Source: Pontiellaceae bacterium B1224 | GTDB taxonomy: Bacteria > Verrucomicrobiota > Kiritimatiellia > Kiritimatiellales > Pontiellaceae | Direction of reading: 5' to 3' | Assembly: GCA_029432815.1 (NCBI GenBank) | Contig: JAROBA010000035.1 | Location: 1-59,120, forward strand | Length of the DNA: 59,120 bases | In this document: positions 9,201-20,800 of the stretch, piece after piece | How the letters are laid out: each line of letters opens with the position of its first letter | Position numbering within the stretch: the first letter of the stretch is position 1 | The notes under the pieces: model-generated | Database searches by the model: none | Told to the model about the DNA's origin: nothing | Seen by the model: only the letters and a program-made list of their open reading frames with translations | Program-made: the position numbers and the translations under genes

Positions 9201-11817
9201 TGTCATCACCGATCGTCAGCACATCCTCGACGTTGAAAACGGAGTCTTCTCCGGTCGAAGCAACTGAACCGCCACCCCGAATAGACACGGTATCCGAATT
9301 TATTTGCCCCCCGCCCCTGGCCGTCACCGAGCCAATCTGAACATCCAGATGTGAAGAATTCGTCCACATCGAACCTGAATCCTCAACAAGGACATCACCC
9401 ATAACGTTAGCATCACCAGTAAACAGCTCTCCTCCATCTTCGACCAACAGCTCTCCTGCGGCAAGATCCAGCCCGCCCTTGATAGACCATAAGGACCCTG
9501 CACCCGAAACCCGCACAAGATTATTGGAGCCCAAAGGCCCTACAGCACTGTTCGGGGAGACCGTGATCCCCGCAAAAGTGCTGGAAACCTTGGCTCCATC
9601 CAGAATGTGCATCGAATTATCAGAAGCCGCATATCCACCAATAAAAAGCCCATTGCAGGACAAACGGGTGTCAACTCCCGTAATGACCGCCTCATTTCCC
9701 GTTCGCCTACCCCCGACCTCCACAACTACACTTGAAACCGTTGCCCCATTCGTGATGATTAATGTGTTGTCGGAGCCCGAAAGTCCAACAGTCAAAAACG
9801 CCACGTCCAAACCGGTATCAGCCCCGGCAACAGTCACCAAATTATTGCTGGATGACTGAAATTTACCAATCTCCAACTCATTACCTGCATCCACCAAAGC
9901 CCCATCTAGAATCTCCAATCGGTTGCCAGAACCATGGTATCCAACAAATATCCTCTCTGCGTCCCATACCGTGTTGGAGTCCATGATCCGGACCGAACCA
10001 CTTTCGCCCTCGCCCAAACCAATGTAGGCATTTGGCACGGTTACAGACGACTCATTCGCAACTACCATTTCTGCAGCGCCCGTGGTGTCGCCAACAACAA
10101 TTCCGCCAACCGTTCCAAGGTCCGGAAGATTGTTGGTATCCACATCCCCCACCAGCACCACCCCACCATCCTCCACGGTCAGGGAGTTATTCCGACCGCT
10201 TTCGCCAAAATTAGAAAAAGATGTATTGCTTAATTGAGATTCTGTAGAGCCCAGATATAGAGCCTGCTCATTTTTCCAGACAGACCCATTGCCGGAAACA
10301 AGAACGTAATTCTCATCCCCTCCTTCCTTGCGACCTACCATTCCAATTTGATTCACGACTCGTCCACCATTTGTGACAACCAAACTGTTTCCCGCCCCCG
10401 ATTCTCCCACGACGAGGTTTCCTGACAGGTTCCATTCCGAATCAATCCCCGCTACCAGGACCTGATTCTCCGACCCCACTCCAACCCCGGGAACGGGGAG
10501 TGCTCCAATTGTCCCGCTCTCAGAATACACTTTCCCGCCATCGAGAATGCGAACTGCGTTGTTATTCCCAAATGTTCCCACCACAATTCCATTTTGATTG
10601 CTCCAAACCGAACCGGAGCCTTGCACAACAACGGTATTTCCATCTGGCGAGGTTGCCGGACCTTCTATATTAAGGACTCCGCTTTTTCCTATGCTCGCGT
10701 TGGCACTTATCAGAGTAGCCCCATCGGAGATTTTAACCAAAGAGCCGGAGCTGTTTTCCCCGACAAACAGGGGTTGCCCAACATCCCAAATAGCGTCAAC
10801 TCCATCTATAACCACGCTGCGACCATCTTCGATAGCGGCTTCCATGCCTGTTAACTCGCCACCAACTTCCAGCGTACCGCCGGAATTAAAGCTGAAGCCT
10901 TCCAGGGAGGCGTCGAAATCATTATTGATGGCAAACGTCCCGCCATCGTTCAAATCCAGATTGTTTCCGGTGTGGATTGTGAGGTTGGTGGTGGCGACTG
11001 TACCGCCGTCGGAAACCGAAACCCGGTTGCCGGTTCCCCCGGCCGTTGTGGCCGTGCCGCCGATGTTGAGCTCGGGGGCATCGAGCAAGGCATTGTTTCC
11101 TGAAACCGATAGGGTGTTGTTGGAGGAATAGGAGTAAACACCGAGATTGAGTACGGAGCTCTGAACCGTTCCGTTAGCCAGAATAGAGAGTGAATTTTCA
11201 GAACCGTGTTCTCCGACATTCAGTGTGCCGGTGTTGTTCCATAGGGAATTGGTTCCCATCACCACAACACTGTTTTCATCTGATCCGATCCAGTGGCCGA
11301 TGCTTGCATCGTCGGATGAGATCATCCCTCCATCAAAAATCCCAACGGAGTTGTCGGCACCGGTGTGCCCCACATGCAGGGTGGTTGTGGACAGTTCCGA
11401 ACCCGCACCGGTGATCCCGACAAAGTTGTTGGATGAGGCCTTTCCAATGTAGGCATTCGCGGTGTTGACCTGACCGCCACCATAGATACCCAGCGAATTA
11501 TCGCTTCCCAGATTCCCCACCGACAGTTCCTGAGAACTGTTCCAAACGGCATTGGATCCGCTGATAAATGCCACGTTCTCCATTGCTGAGGCATTGTTTC
11601 CGATGATACCAATCTGGTTATTTACCTGCCCGCCGTTTGAAACAAACAGCATGTTGCTGCTCGAATTCGAACCGACATAGAGCCACGGCACCGCAACATT
11701 CCAATCGTTGGAAACGACCTGAGTGGTCCCTCCCTCGATTGGATTGGTATATCCGAATACAGATGCACAACCCCATATCGTTGCACCGCGAATCATCAAC
11801 TTGATTAATTGCTTCAT
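6247..11817 (-). CDS. Giant autotransporter with beta-helix-like passenger, 1856 aa
   Basis: A type Va autotransporter. A hydrophobic signal region (residues 1-22) leads to a passenger of about 1450 residues made of many imperfect 35-45-residue units of the form N-x-V-x-V-S-G-x-G-S-V-W-x-N, then L-x-V-G-x-x-G-S-G-N and L-x-V-x-D-G-G-x-V. This matches a long right-handed beta-helix. A Met/Gln-rich linker precedes a barrel at about 1585-1856 ending ...GRAVIEF. The start ATG has an AGGGGG ribosome binding site, like the two genes upstream. It is the last gene of a probable three-gene operon and 52 bp after the 3104-aa gene. The barrel resembles that of the autotransporter at 1588-4935 (both have a YGTVIG/FGTVVG-type strand), so the two are paralogues. 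Adhesion or surface-layer function is inferred only. Confidence 0.92.
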   Translation of the reverse strand: MKQLIKLMIRGATIWGCASVFGYTNPIEGGTTQVVSNDWNVAVPWLYVGSNSSSNMLFVSNGGQVNNQIGIIGNNASAMENVAFISGSNAVWNSSQELSVGNLGSDNSLGIYGGGQVNTANAYIGKASSNNFVGITGAGSELSTTTLHVGHTGADNSVGIFDGGMISSDDASIGHWIGSDENSVVVMGTNSLWNNTGTLNVGEHGSENSLSILANGTVQSSVLNLGVYSYSSNNTLSVSGNNALLDAPELNIGGTATTAGGTGNRVSVSDGGTVATTNLTIHTGNNLDLNDGGTFAINNDFDASLEGFSFNSGGTLEVGGELTGMEAAIEDGRSVVIDGVDAIWDVGQPLFVGENSSGSLVKISDGATLISANASIGKSGVLNIEGPATSPDGNTVVVQGSGSVWSNQNGIVVGTFGNNNAVRILDGGKVYSESGTIGALPVPGVGVGSENQVLVAGIDSEWNLSGNLVVGESGAGNSLVVTNGGRVVNQIGMVGRKEGGDENYVLVSGNGSVWKNEQALYLGSTESQLSNTSFSNFGESGRNNSLTVEDGGVVLVGDVDTNNLPDLGTVGGIVVGDTTGAAEMVVANESSVTVPNAYIGLGEGESGSVRIMDSNTVWDAERIFVGYHGSGNRLEILDGALVDAGNELEIGKFQSSSNNLVTVAGADTGLDVAFLTVGLSGSDNTLIITNGATVSSVVVEVGGRRTGNEAVITGVDTRLSCNGLFIGGYAASDNSMHILDGAKVSSTFAGITVSPNSAVGPLGSNNLVRVSGAGSLWSIKGGLDLAAGELLVEDGGELFTGDANVMGDVLVEDSGSMWTNSSHLDVQIGSVTARGGGQINSDTVSIRGGGSVASTGEDSVFNVEDVLTIGDDSAGGNTILIEAGGRVANTIGYIGYNSSSDSNTVMVSGSGSVWQNHEALYMGTGGTGNSLSVEDGGLVLVGDVNTNNFSSIGSGGGILIGDASGTPEMIVANGAQVESSQGYIGLGADESGSVVVSGEGSIWNNTVYGTPSYTYSNPVNSGSLYDDPVVVPLGDLSVGYAGSGNSLVIENGGRVESLGSNIGYGEMATNNSVMVSGEGSVWENRGQLNVGYDGSGNLLRVEDGGAVVSVSGISIGYGEGADDNQVVVSGEGSSLRSGLYADGTLPPGTVVLPPYTTFAGGGSVISGSGYLMVGNTGSGNALTVSDGSFAGGNSYIGGATSNNSVSVFNGGSIWSNTTGLVITGGTFTGGEGGVVSNVVITPPVIQPNPVLIMNRLGELSVGRGGSGNSLLIEDGAQVYSMGGVIGQQSNAWNNAVSVIGTNSAWHSQYDLSVGGQMADYIAGWNTLESQIESAWFDGGRGNALHVADGGLVSVGRDLHNRNWSSINIDPGAAIHVASNYYQDATSSLRFGVETNAAGAPLNALVTVGGTVEFEKGAKIEYASNIGQLQFETVYTNKIIAADKLIVAGIENPDSLDLEMLDASGSLVDVIFWENDQDIYGLVGRNYLADTAGFDTNSMMGALANEIDDMSLLGDPNANSMINLLNTMSGSQQSAQLEQQYRQGAPAYQHGRSMTEGMNEIKKHATLKDKTKPAELTGAKGPYNPEQELQGWIKPYGLWADNAAQGGFSGYDQQVFGTVVGFDLPLEGALIGVASGYGYSSLDLDDGDQSTAKTGYAVFYLCSGTEDWFYDVNMGFGLSKIEQESGTAFANSADYDASNFALQIGGGKEIAINRRWAFTPKASALWSYYYQKDYTETSSQGVARNVDAYVRNDLLSTLGAAVSWQKQFKTMAIKPEARLYWLHQFNDDEGQIDYELVNGMGGQYYFLMAPPEADVLEAGLGLTCILNDDLQFVIDVDGRFGEDYSAYALSGRAVIEF

Positions 11818-11869
11818 ATAAGCCCCCTTAAAAAACTACCTGTAAATAATTACCTGCTTACTAAACTGA

Positions 11870-14800
11870 TTATTCAAACTCTACTCCAACCTTATAGAAC
11901 CCGCTCTGCTCTACCCGATCCACCTGATCAGTATAACTGTTCTGCGGATAGTGAACCGGCGGTTCCAATGGTTGGAAATCTGTGCCAAGCGTCGGTGTCC
12001 AATACACGCGGTAAACGCGCCCCGTAGTTGAATCCCAACGCAGCACCACCTGCCCACCGGGCAGCGGAACCGCATCGTGCACCACAAAATATGAATCGGT
12101 TGACGTTGGATCAGTTCCGGCAATGTATTCCTCCATATTGGACATACCATCCCCATCACCATCGGCCTCTGCGGTTGCAAAAGGAACGGCAGCTGCGAAA
12201 TATTTCGCCTGCCAGGAATCAAACCCGGAAACTGCTGCGGGATGCATGGGCAATACTGGCAGCGGCATGATGTCGGCGGTATTGATTACTGTCAGCGTAC
12301 CATCGGAGGAGTTAAACAAGACAAGCAATGATCGGTCTCCGGAAAAAGCCATGACTGTTGTTGAGAACGGCAGCGTATAGAGTTCCTCCCCAGAGGCACC
12401 ATCATACGCCTTGTCCGTTGTGACGACTAAATCACCGTTAGCTGAAGCAGCGTAAATCTCCGAACCGATGTTCAGCAGTTCGTTCAAGTCCGCATCATAG
12501 ATGTAGCCACAGTTGTAGACCCTGCTGCCGTCCTTATTAACAAATACATTGCGGGAGCCGTTACCATATCTTGTACTAACGCTTATCTCTCCTGCAAAAA
12601 GGCCATTCATTATGGAAAAGCGCGACAGGCGCGAACCAGTGGTTCCCTGATCGGAATGATAGTAGTAGCGTCCATCGACCGTACAATCTCCATCACCAGC
12701 ATGTTCCCACTGTGTGGCAAGCGGCTCTTCGGTCTGTGTATTGTACATCCTCACCTCAATCCACTGATCCATTTCCTCGGTGATCACACGCCCGGCACCG
12801 GCAGCGTTTATTTTATAGACATCCGTTCCAAGCGAGAGCGGTTCCTGTTCAGTTTTCGTGATCCGGTCGAACACACGGGTTTCATCACGCCTCCAGTTGT
12901 TGACGTAGATTTGGTTGTCCGCATAGTTTATGGTCAGGTCGGTTGCGTTCTCCCCGGCTTCGATAACCTGTTCAATTGAGCCGGTATCTGTGTTGTACCA
13001 GATCAGCTTCGACTTATTCGGTGCAGTGGTCGAGGTGTGGGCCATGTAGATATACGGCAGCGACCAATCCGTTGCCATTTTCAAGATCCTCATGGTTTCA
13101 ACAGAGAGCGTCACCTGCACCGGAAGATCTACGCTGCCGTCGTTGAAGACGATCTCCGTCGTGTAGGTGCCGGCGCTCAGCCCGGACATATCGTATCCGA
13201 CATCCAGTGTTCCGGGGGCCGTTGCACCGGCTGAACCCAGAATGATCCATTCGTTGGTGCATGATGCCGTCCACGCAACCCCTGCACCAACCATATTGTT
13301 AACTGCAACGGATACCGTCTGCGTGTAGTCGGAAATTAATCCTGCCATAATCATTTCATGGGGTTCTATTGAAATGGATGACGTCCGGAAGTTCCACACA
13401 TCGCCGGCGACAACCGCATTTCCAAAGCCTGCGATATCCACGCGCCAGTAGTAGGTTTGATTGCCTGCCAGCATTCCGTCGGCCAGCGGGAAGTCCGATG
13501 TTGTCCGGCGACCGAGATACTCTACGCTGTTTGTTGAAGCTGTGGCCACCGCATTCGAATCGGTCCCGATGTATACATCATAACCAATGCCAGTCAGTGC
13601 ACCCGACCACGCCAGCCTGGGCAGATTGCTGCCCTGAACACTTCCCATGGACGGATCGGGAACCATATCGGACTCCGGTATCGGCATGATATCGGCAGTA
13701 GCCAACGAGGCAAGAGTTCCATCTGTCGGGTTAAAGAGCAACAGATCCGATTGGTCGCCGGAAAAGGCCATCACCGTGGAGGAGAATGGCAGCGAGTATA
13801 TCTCTTCTCCGCTGACTCCATTATACCCTCCGGTCTCTGTGATGATCAGATTTCCGTAAGCCGAAACGGCATATATGTATGAACCGATATTCAGAAGCTC
13901 GTTCAGATCCGCATCATAGACTTTACGTTTGGCAAAAACCTTTGTCCCATCCAAGCTCAGCATCACAGGACCAGCCCCTCCACCCTCGACAGCCTTCTCA
14001 AACACTATTGAGTCCTGAGAAATATTAAATTTGTATAGGCTATCGGAACTACTGAGAGAGGGTTCGCAATAATACAGGAAGTTACCATCGGGAGAGCTTT
14101 CAAAATCTCCAGATCCGTCAATACCCCTGAAAGCCAGCTCTGCGCCGTTGGTTGTATTAAATGCGTAGATAAAACCTATCTGATACTCTTTCGAGGTATA
14201 TAGATGGCCTGCACGGCCTGCATTAATACGGTATACATCGTCGGAACTCAGCAACAACGGATCGAGCTCGGTCTTGGCAGAGCGATCGAACACACGGGTT
14301 TCGACCCGCTTCCAGTTTGTTACGTAGATTCGGTCATCAGGATAGTGCACGGTCAGGTCGGTTGCATTCTCTCCTGCATCGAGCACTGTTTCGATTGAAT
14401 CGGTATCGGTGTTATACCAGATCAGCATGGAGCGGTTGGGTGTCGACGAAGAGGTGTGCATCAGGTATATATATGGCAGCGTCCAATCTGTCGCCATTTT
14501 CACGATACGCATGTCTTCAACGGAAAGTGTCACGGGAAGCAGCAATTCTGCGTTCCCATCATCGAAGACAATCTCGGCAGTATAAGTTCCCGCCTCTAAT
14601 TTGGACATATCAAAGCTGAGGTCCATGGTTCCTGGAGCCATACCGCTGGTTGAAGCCATCAGCACCCAATCGTTCGTGCAGGATGCGGTCCATGCAACAG
14701 GATTACCGACGGTACTATTGACTGCAACCGACACCGTCTGCGTGTAGTCTGCAACCACACCGACCACATTCAACTCGTCGGGTTCTGTCGCGATGGAGGT

Positions 14801-17800
14801 CGTTTTAAAATTCCAGATCTCTTCATTCACAATGGGGCTTCCGAACATCACGCTATCCACACGCCAGAAATAGGTCTGGTTTCCTGTCAGCATCCCTTCA
14901 GACATCTCAAACCCGGTCGCGGTCCGGCGGCCAAGATATTGCAGGTCGTTGGTCCCGGCTGCGGCAACAGCATTCGAGTCCGTGCCGAGATAAACATCGT
15001 ATGCTGTTGCTACCGCTGCGGCCGACCAGGCGAGCCCGGGCAGATTGGCCCCCTGAACACTTCCAACCTCTGGAACCGGAATCATCTTCGGTTCTGGAAT
15101 CGGCATGATTGCCGAAGTGGCCAGAGAAGTTATTGTTGCGTAAGATGAATTGAATAAAACGAGCTCGGACTGGTCACCGGAAAAGGCCATCACCGTTGAA
15201 GGGAATGGTAATGTATAAAACTCCTCCCCGGTATCTCCATTAAATGCCTTGGTTTCGGTAATCACCAGATCGCCATAGGCTGAGGCCGCATAGATCTCCG
15301 AACCGATGCTGAGCAGCTCATTGAAGTCCTCCGTATTAAATACGGCGCCGCAGTTGTATACACGGCTGCCGTCCATACTCACAAAAATATTTCTCGAGCC
15401 ATAGTGGAACTTCGTTCGCTGCCCTAAAACTTTGGAAACCGTGTTACTGGTTATCGAATATTTTTCAAGTTGGGCTCCACTGGATCCACTGCTAGCGCGA
15501 AAATAGCTTCGACCATCCAACGAGCATTCACCACCTCCAGTTCCGTAGTATGTTCGCACTTTAGCCACCTCTGAACCGGTGATCGTGTCTCGTAAATAGA
15601 AATACGTCCCACCCTCCGTTGTGACGCGGTTCGGTACACTTGCGGAGATTGACAACGAAGCAGATGCACCAAGTGCTATAGAATCAAGCAGACGTTTTGA
15701 GGATCGGTCGAACACCTCGGAATTGTTCAGATAAATCCGGTCATCGGCATAATGCACCGTAAAGTCGGTGGCATTCACCCCCGCACCGAGCACCTTTTCG
15801 ATTGCACCGGCATCCGTATTGTACCAAATCAATCGCGATTTTTTCGGTGCCTCCGGCAAGGTGTGGAGCATGTAAATGTAGGGCTGTGTCCAATCGGTCG
15901 CCATCGTCACGATCTGCATGCGTTCTGCAGAAACAGTCACCGGCAATGAAATCTCTCCGTTGCCATCATTAAAGATGATTTCCGTCGTATGAGATCCGGC
16001 CGCTAACTTAGACATATCGAAACCAATATCCAGCGGTGCGGAGGCGGTTCCGCTGGTTGCTCCCAGCACCACCCAATCACTCGCGCACGACGCGGTCCAG
16101 GCAACAGAATCACCGGAGACACTGTTTACATCGATTGAAACCGTGTTTGTATAAGCAGCGGCAAGAGCTTCAACGACCAGCACAACTGGTTCTGTAGTGA
16201 TTGAGGCTGTTTTGAAGTTCCAAACATCCCCGCTATCAATGGTGTTGTCGAACGTCACAGTATCCACACGCCAATAGTAGGTTTGCCTGCCGGCCAGTAT
16301 CACATCCGATAACGGGAAGTCGGCCGTTGTCCTGCGGCCCAGATATTCCATGCTGTTTGTAGTGGCTGAGGCCACGGCATTCGATTCGGTTCCGATGTAG
16401 ATATCGTAGCCGGGAGCCGGAACAGCTGACCACGCAAGCTCGGGAAGGTTTACACCAACGACCGAACCCGCAGCCGGATCGGGCACCATATTCAGTTCCG
16501 GTAACGGCCTAATGCCGGCCGTCTCGAGCACGGACAGCGAACTGCTCGATGAATCGAAAAGTACTAATCCGGATTGGTCACCGGAAAACGCCATGACGGT
16601 TGATGAGTGAGGCAGTGTAAAGATTTCCTCTCCGGTAACTCCGTCGTAAGCCTTGGTCGACGTCACAACCAAATCACCGTATGCGGAGGCTGCATAGACC
16701 TCGGAACCGATATCCAGAAGCTCCTGCAGGTTTTCATCGTAGATGATCCCCCGATTGTAGATACGCCGCCCATCCATACCAATAAGAACATTATTGGATC
16801 CACTGTTTGATACCGACGCTCTGCCGACCTCCACATGCGAGTCCGTTGTTACGTCATATTTGCGTAAGACAAGTGGAGTATTGGGATAGTCCATCGTATA
16901 ACCGCTTCGATAATAAAACTGTCCATTCAGAGACACCTCGGCATCCCCATCGCGCATCTGAAGCGAGTCCAGCCGGCTCTCTGTTTCTGTATCCCACAAC
17001 TGCATAGTTGCATTGTACAGGATGCCATGGTCCACGAACAGGCGGCCCGGACCGCCTGCGTTAATCCGAACAACGGAACTATTATCAAGCATGGTATTAT
17101 CAAGCAGCAATGGCTCTAATTCCATTTTCGAAGAACGAGCGAACACCCGGGTTTCATCGCGTTGATAGTTGTTCACATAGATCAGATCATCCGCATAGTG
17201 GACCGTTAGATCCGTGGCATTCTCTCCGGCATCAAGTATCTGCTCAATAGAATCTGTATCCGTGTTGTACCAGATCAATCGAGACTTGTTCGGGGCAGTC
17301 GCCGAAGTATGTACCATGTAGATGTAAGGCATGATCCAGTCCGTTGTCATTTTAACGATTCGCATACTCTCAACTGAAAGTGTCAGCGGTATCGATAAGG
17401 TGACGTTTCCGTCATGGAAATCGATCTCCGACGTATAGGTTCCAGGGGCCAGGACAGACATATCAAAGCTGATATCCGGCGTTCCGGAACCAACCCCGTT
17501 CGTTGTTCCCAAGAGTACCCAATCGTTGGTACACGATACGCTCCATTCCGTAGCGTCAGAAACAACACTGGTAACTGCTATGGAGACCGCCTGGGTGTAG
17601 GCGGCGGAAAAGCCATCAAAAACAAATTCGTAGGGCTCTACAGCAATCGCCGGTGTCTGGAAATTCCAAATGCCGCTCTCAACCACATTGCCCTCGACTC
17701 CGACGGCATCCACACGCCAATAGTAGGTTGTACTTCCACTGAGCATGCTCTCGACTATGGGCAGGCTTCTCTCTGATTGCCGTCCAAGATATGCAGCACT

Positions 17801-20800
17801 GTCAGTATCAGCATTGGCCAGGGTATTGGAATCCGTACTCAGATATATGTCGTATGCGAATGCCTCGGGAGAAAGCGACCATGACAAATTCGGATAGTTC
17901 ACAGGAACTACGCTTCCTGTGGATGGCGATGGTTTCATGCGAGGATCAGGCAGGGCCATCATGTCGGATGTATTGACCGCGGTAAGCAATCCGTCTCCAT
18001 AGTTGAACAGAACCAGTTTTGATTGATCCCCTGAAAACGCCATGACAGTGGTTGAAAACGGTAAAGAGGAAATTCTATCGCCCGTCAAACCATTGAATGC
18101 ACTCGCTTTGGTAACAATGAGATCTCCAAATGCTGAAATAGCACGGACTTGATCGTTAACATAATTCACTCGGTTCAAATCCGCATCATAGATGATGGAA
18201 TAACTGCAGACACGCGATCCATCCATACTCACAACAATGCCTTGCGAATAGCCGGCTGTTATAGTTTTAACCAGCGAGATAGCGTTGGAAGTCACTTCAT
18301 ACTTCCGGACTTTATCGCTCGATATATCGTTATTGTAGAAGAAGCGACCATCGAGCGAGGCCCCGGTATGACTCCTGGTGAGCCCTCCTGAGAAAAGGTT
18401 CGTACTCGTTTCCGCATCATACAGTTCAAGATAGTACGTACTGTACCCATTTCCATCGACCGCTGAAACAGTAGTTAATCGATTGTGCAAGGAGGGGAAA
18501 ACCCGATCCACCCTCTTTTCGAAGGTGAGCGAGTCCAACTCCTGTTTGGTCCCCCGGTCAAAGACCTTCAACTCCTTGTTGCTGTTGACGTAAATGATGT
18601 CGTTGCGATAGTGAACGGCCAAACCTCTTGCATCTTCACCCACATCGACTGCGTGCTCGATACGTTCTGTATCCGTATTGTACCACATTAGAACGGCTGT
18701 TGGTGATGTATACGGTTTATGAAGCATGTAGACGTAAGGAAGCACATAGTCCGTTTCCATCTGTATGATCGACATCCTTTCTGCCGTGAGAGTCAGGGGC
18801 ACTGCGAAAGAACCAGCCCCATCATTAAAAATCAACTCAGCCGTATAATCCCCCTCGGTGAGAACAGACATGTCCAATGCGAAGTCCAGGGTTGTGGTTG
18901 CTGTTCCATTCGTCACATCCAGCAATATCCAGTCGTTGGTGCACGTTACCGCCCAGTTGACTGAATCCCCAGCCGCACTGTTGACAGACACGCTGACGGG
19001 CTCAGCGCAGGAGCCTGCAATACCCGTAAATGTCAATTCAGCAGAATCAATCAGGATCGATGCGGTTCTGAAGTTCCATACGAGCGGGGTTTTTATTGCT
19101 CTACCGCCAAATTCAACGATATCCACTCTCCAGAAATACGTTTCATTTCCGGTCAGCATGCCTTCGGGCAATGAATGTTCAAGGCCGGACTCACGGCCCA
19201 GATATTCAACTGAATTAGTATCGGCCATGGCGACCGCATTTGAATCCGTACCCATATATACATCGTAGCCAATGGCGGACGGAACGGGCGTCCAGGAGAC
19301 TTCCGGCAGGCTGGTCATGCACATACTTCCAACCGTTGGAACCGGCAGCAATCCCGGTTCCGAAAGCCCCCCGGCAATCGAATCAAGCGAAACCGTTTCC
19401 AGTTTTGCAGTGTATGGATTGAACACCAGGAGCTTGCTTTGATCCGGCCAAAATACGGATTGGTCGCTTCGAGCCGGCAGGGTCAGGACGGATTCTCCCG
19501 AAACGGAATCGATCAGTTCTGTTTCCGTGACAGCATATTCTCCACGGAACGATGCGGCATACACTTCCTTGTCATAGCCATGAAAAGCAATTTCCTCCAG
19601 ATCGGACGTTTGGAATACACTCCCCACATTGAATGCACGGGAACCATCGCCCGCGAGCACCAGCTTTTCCGATCCGAAATTCCGGGTATCTACGCTGAGT
19701 ACTTTAAGAAAAGTGTCGCCCGAAATATCATACTTGGACAGTTTGCTTCCTGAGCTTCCATCTTCTGCATGATAGTAAAAACGACCATTCGGGGAGCATT
19801 TCCCGCCCCCCTCACGGGCATAAGCGGAGACCAGTTTAGTGCCGGTTTCCGTGTCCCACATATCCGAATAGCGACCGCGCACTGTGAATATGCGGCCTGA
19901 ACGGCCGGCATTAACCTGATTAATCGTGCCGGTTACCGGAAGCGGATCCAACACCTCTTTTGAGGTCCGGTCATAGACAACGGCCTCATCCTCACGGCTC
20001 ACGTACAACCGGTTTTCACCATAGTGAACCGTAATATCGAGTGCATTATCGCCCGGATTAACGACCCGTTCAACGGCCTCGAAATCCGTGTTATACCAGA
20101 TGAATCTGGCCATCAGATCATCATACTGTGAATAGGTCGGATGAGGATCCCGGTGCTGAATGTATATGTAGGGCAGTGCCCAATCCGTCACCATCTTCTT
20201 CACGCGCAGTTCAAAGAGGTCGAATGGTTCGGACAGGCCGATATGCTCTTCATTGTCGGAAACCTCCAGTTGTACATTATTGTCCGAGCTTTGATGGATC
20301 GTCACACTGCCTTTCCATTGTCCATCCACCAACTCGACAGAGGAAGGTTCTACAGACAAGGCAGCTTGTGTCGAGGACCGCGCAGTAAGCTGGACCGAGC
20401 CGCTATAGGACGGCATCGGTTCATCATTACTGTTCAGCGCGCTGACCGTGATCAGATAAGGGACCTCTCCCGGCATTGTTTCCGAAAGCCCCGCAACCGC
20501 ATATCTACTCACTTCCTCGTCGCCAATGTTTATTAACGCGGTCGCGGAGATAAAACCCGGGAACTGTGCGGTAATTGCAGAAGATCGTTCACCATCGGCA
20601 TCTCCATTTTCCACAACCATGATATTAAACACGGCGTTCGACTGCCCTTCCTGGATGGTGACCGTTTGGGGAACTGTTACCGCTGTGGTATCGGACGATT
20701 GCAACAGGATGTGCAGGTCGGAAACCGCGACCCCTTCCAGATACACACTTGCCGTCGCAGTTGCACTTCCTGCCACCCCGGAGACGCTTTTCGGTACAGT